Shown here in pieces: positions 63,612-64,000 of a DNA stretch of 64,000 nt. A program made the translations under genes and the position numbers. The stretch's first letter is position 1. The number at the start of each line of letters is the position of its first letter. The stretch lies in assembly GCA_963767285.1 (NCBI GenBank), contig CAVYDJ010000004.1, positions 124,001 through 188,000 of the forward strand. The letters run 5' to 3'. The DNA is from WHSW01 sp963767285 (GTDB lineage: Bacteria; Actinomycetota; Thermoleophilia; Solirubrobacterales; 70-9). The notes under the pieces were generated by a model. The model did not search any database, was not told the origin of the DNA, and was given only the letters and a program-made list of their open reading frames with translations.

Positions 63612-64000
63612 ATGGCGGATCTGATCGCAATCGAGGAAGCCGGCGGGATCACCGTCTTCCGCATGCAACGCCCGCCCGCGAACGCGATGTCGCCGCAGCT
63701 GCTCGCCGCCGGCGCCGAGGCTGTCGAGCGGCTGCGCGAGCTGCGCCCGGCGGCGGTGGTCATCACCGGCTCCGGCGCCTTCTTCTCCGGCGGCGTCGAC
63801 CTGAAGCTGGCGCCGACGCTCTCGCCGGACCAGCAGCGCGAGATGGTGGCGGGGATCAACCGGCTGTTCTGCGACTGGTACGGCCTGCCGTTCCCGGTCG
63901 TCGCCGCGGTCAACGGCCACGCGGTCGCCGGCGGCCTGATCCTGGCGCTGTGTGCCGACCACCGCGTGGGCGCGAGCGCGGCGAGCTACGGGCTGACCGA
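63612..64000 (+). CDS. Enoyl-CoA hydratase/isomerase (crotonase) family, cut by the window edge
   Basis: ATG at 63612 opens a frame that runs off the right end after 129 complete codons. ITVFRMQRPPANAMSPQLL is the crotonase start, with ITGSGAFFSGGVDLKL as the first oxyanion segment and VAAVNGHAVAGGLILALCADHRVGAS as the second. Start codon spacing from the divergent GST-like gene is 42 bp. The substrate is not determined. Confidence 0.88.
   Translation, partial: MADLIAIEEAGGITVFRMQRPPANAMSPQLLAAGAEAVERLRELRPAAVVITGSGAFFSGGVDLKLAPTLSPDQQREMVAGINRLFCDWYGLPFPVVAAVNGHAVAGGLILALCADHRVGASAASYGLT

Noticed and set aside
1..64000. Transposases, CRISPR arrays, rRNA genes or prophage structural genes
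   Set aside because: None recognised on either strand; the only mobility genes are the xis/int pair of the tRNA-fMet element.

Overview
The window is about 64 kb of high-GC DNA with frequent GTG and TTG starts, many exported proteins, twin-arginine signals, an LLM-class (F420-type) flavoprotein remnant, an Rpf-like muralytic gene under a c-di-AMP (ydaO-yuaA) riboswitch, and a SigB/SigF-type sigma factor. This points to an actinobacterium. The style of the secreted proteins (NHL, RTX, DUF11 and Yx(F/W/Y)xxD proteins with Cys-containing C-terminal modules) suggests the class Thermoleophilia (Solirubrobacterales or relatives). That placement is inference from gene style, with no marker gene behind it.

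Layout. 1-5.0 kb: end of an unidentified gene, a ceramidase-fold protein, two tandem Yx(F/W/Y)xxD proteins and a YVTN-type propeller. 5.06-15.0 kb: an integrative element in the initiator tRNA-Met gene, bounded by a 45-bp direct repeat. It carries a decayed beta-helix/RHS toxin-like gene with a short membrane protein at its 3' end, a replication-relaxation-like protein, an excisionase-like protein and a frameshifted tyrosine integrase. 15.2-19.3 kb: a minus-strand operon encoding a receptor Ser/Thr kinase, a receptor pseudokinase with a related ectodomain, and an FHA-HTH regulator. This is the best candidate for an undescribed signalling system. 19.4-42.6 kb: a surface/secretome region with very large repeat proteins, a trypsin-fold protein lacking catalytic His and Ser, an esterase, a DUF4091 protein, a propeller-lipase-Calx-beta fusion, and a pair of FMN alpha-hydroxyacid oxidase paralogues of which the second is Tat-exported and lacks the catalytic His. 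42.6-53 kb: mostly metabolic genes with several gene remnants (thiolase, LLM oxidoreductase, DUF5996), two DUF899 proteins, a Tat FAD oxidoreductase, a sulfatase, DUF2182, an MBL hydrolase divergent from a TetR regulator, and a Cys/Met-metabolism PLP enzyme. 53.4-64 kb: a GH39-like protein, a protein with an HxxxC motif, an EamA transporter, riboswitch-rpf, sigma factor, csoR with its operator, GH31, a BNR-like propeller, a GST and the start of a crotonase.

Functional links. The window is dominated by envelope and extracellular functions. Three unrelated exported proteins end in the same roughly 60-75 residue Cys-containing module, which suggests a common surface-attachment or maturation route. 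Cell-wall growth (rpf under c-di-AMP control), general stress control (sigma factor) and phospho-signalling (kinase/pseudokinase/FHA) are candidates for controlling this surface repertoire.

Caution. Several otherwise intact genes (36.8, 41.7, 46.6 and 47.5 kb) are broken by single-base shifts, so part of the apparent gene decay may be sequence error. The frameshift density inside the element (5.4-14.7 kb) is much higher.
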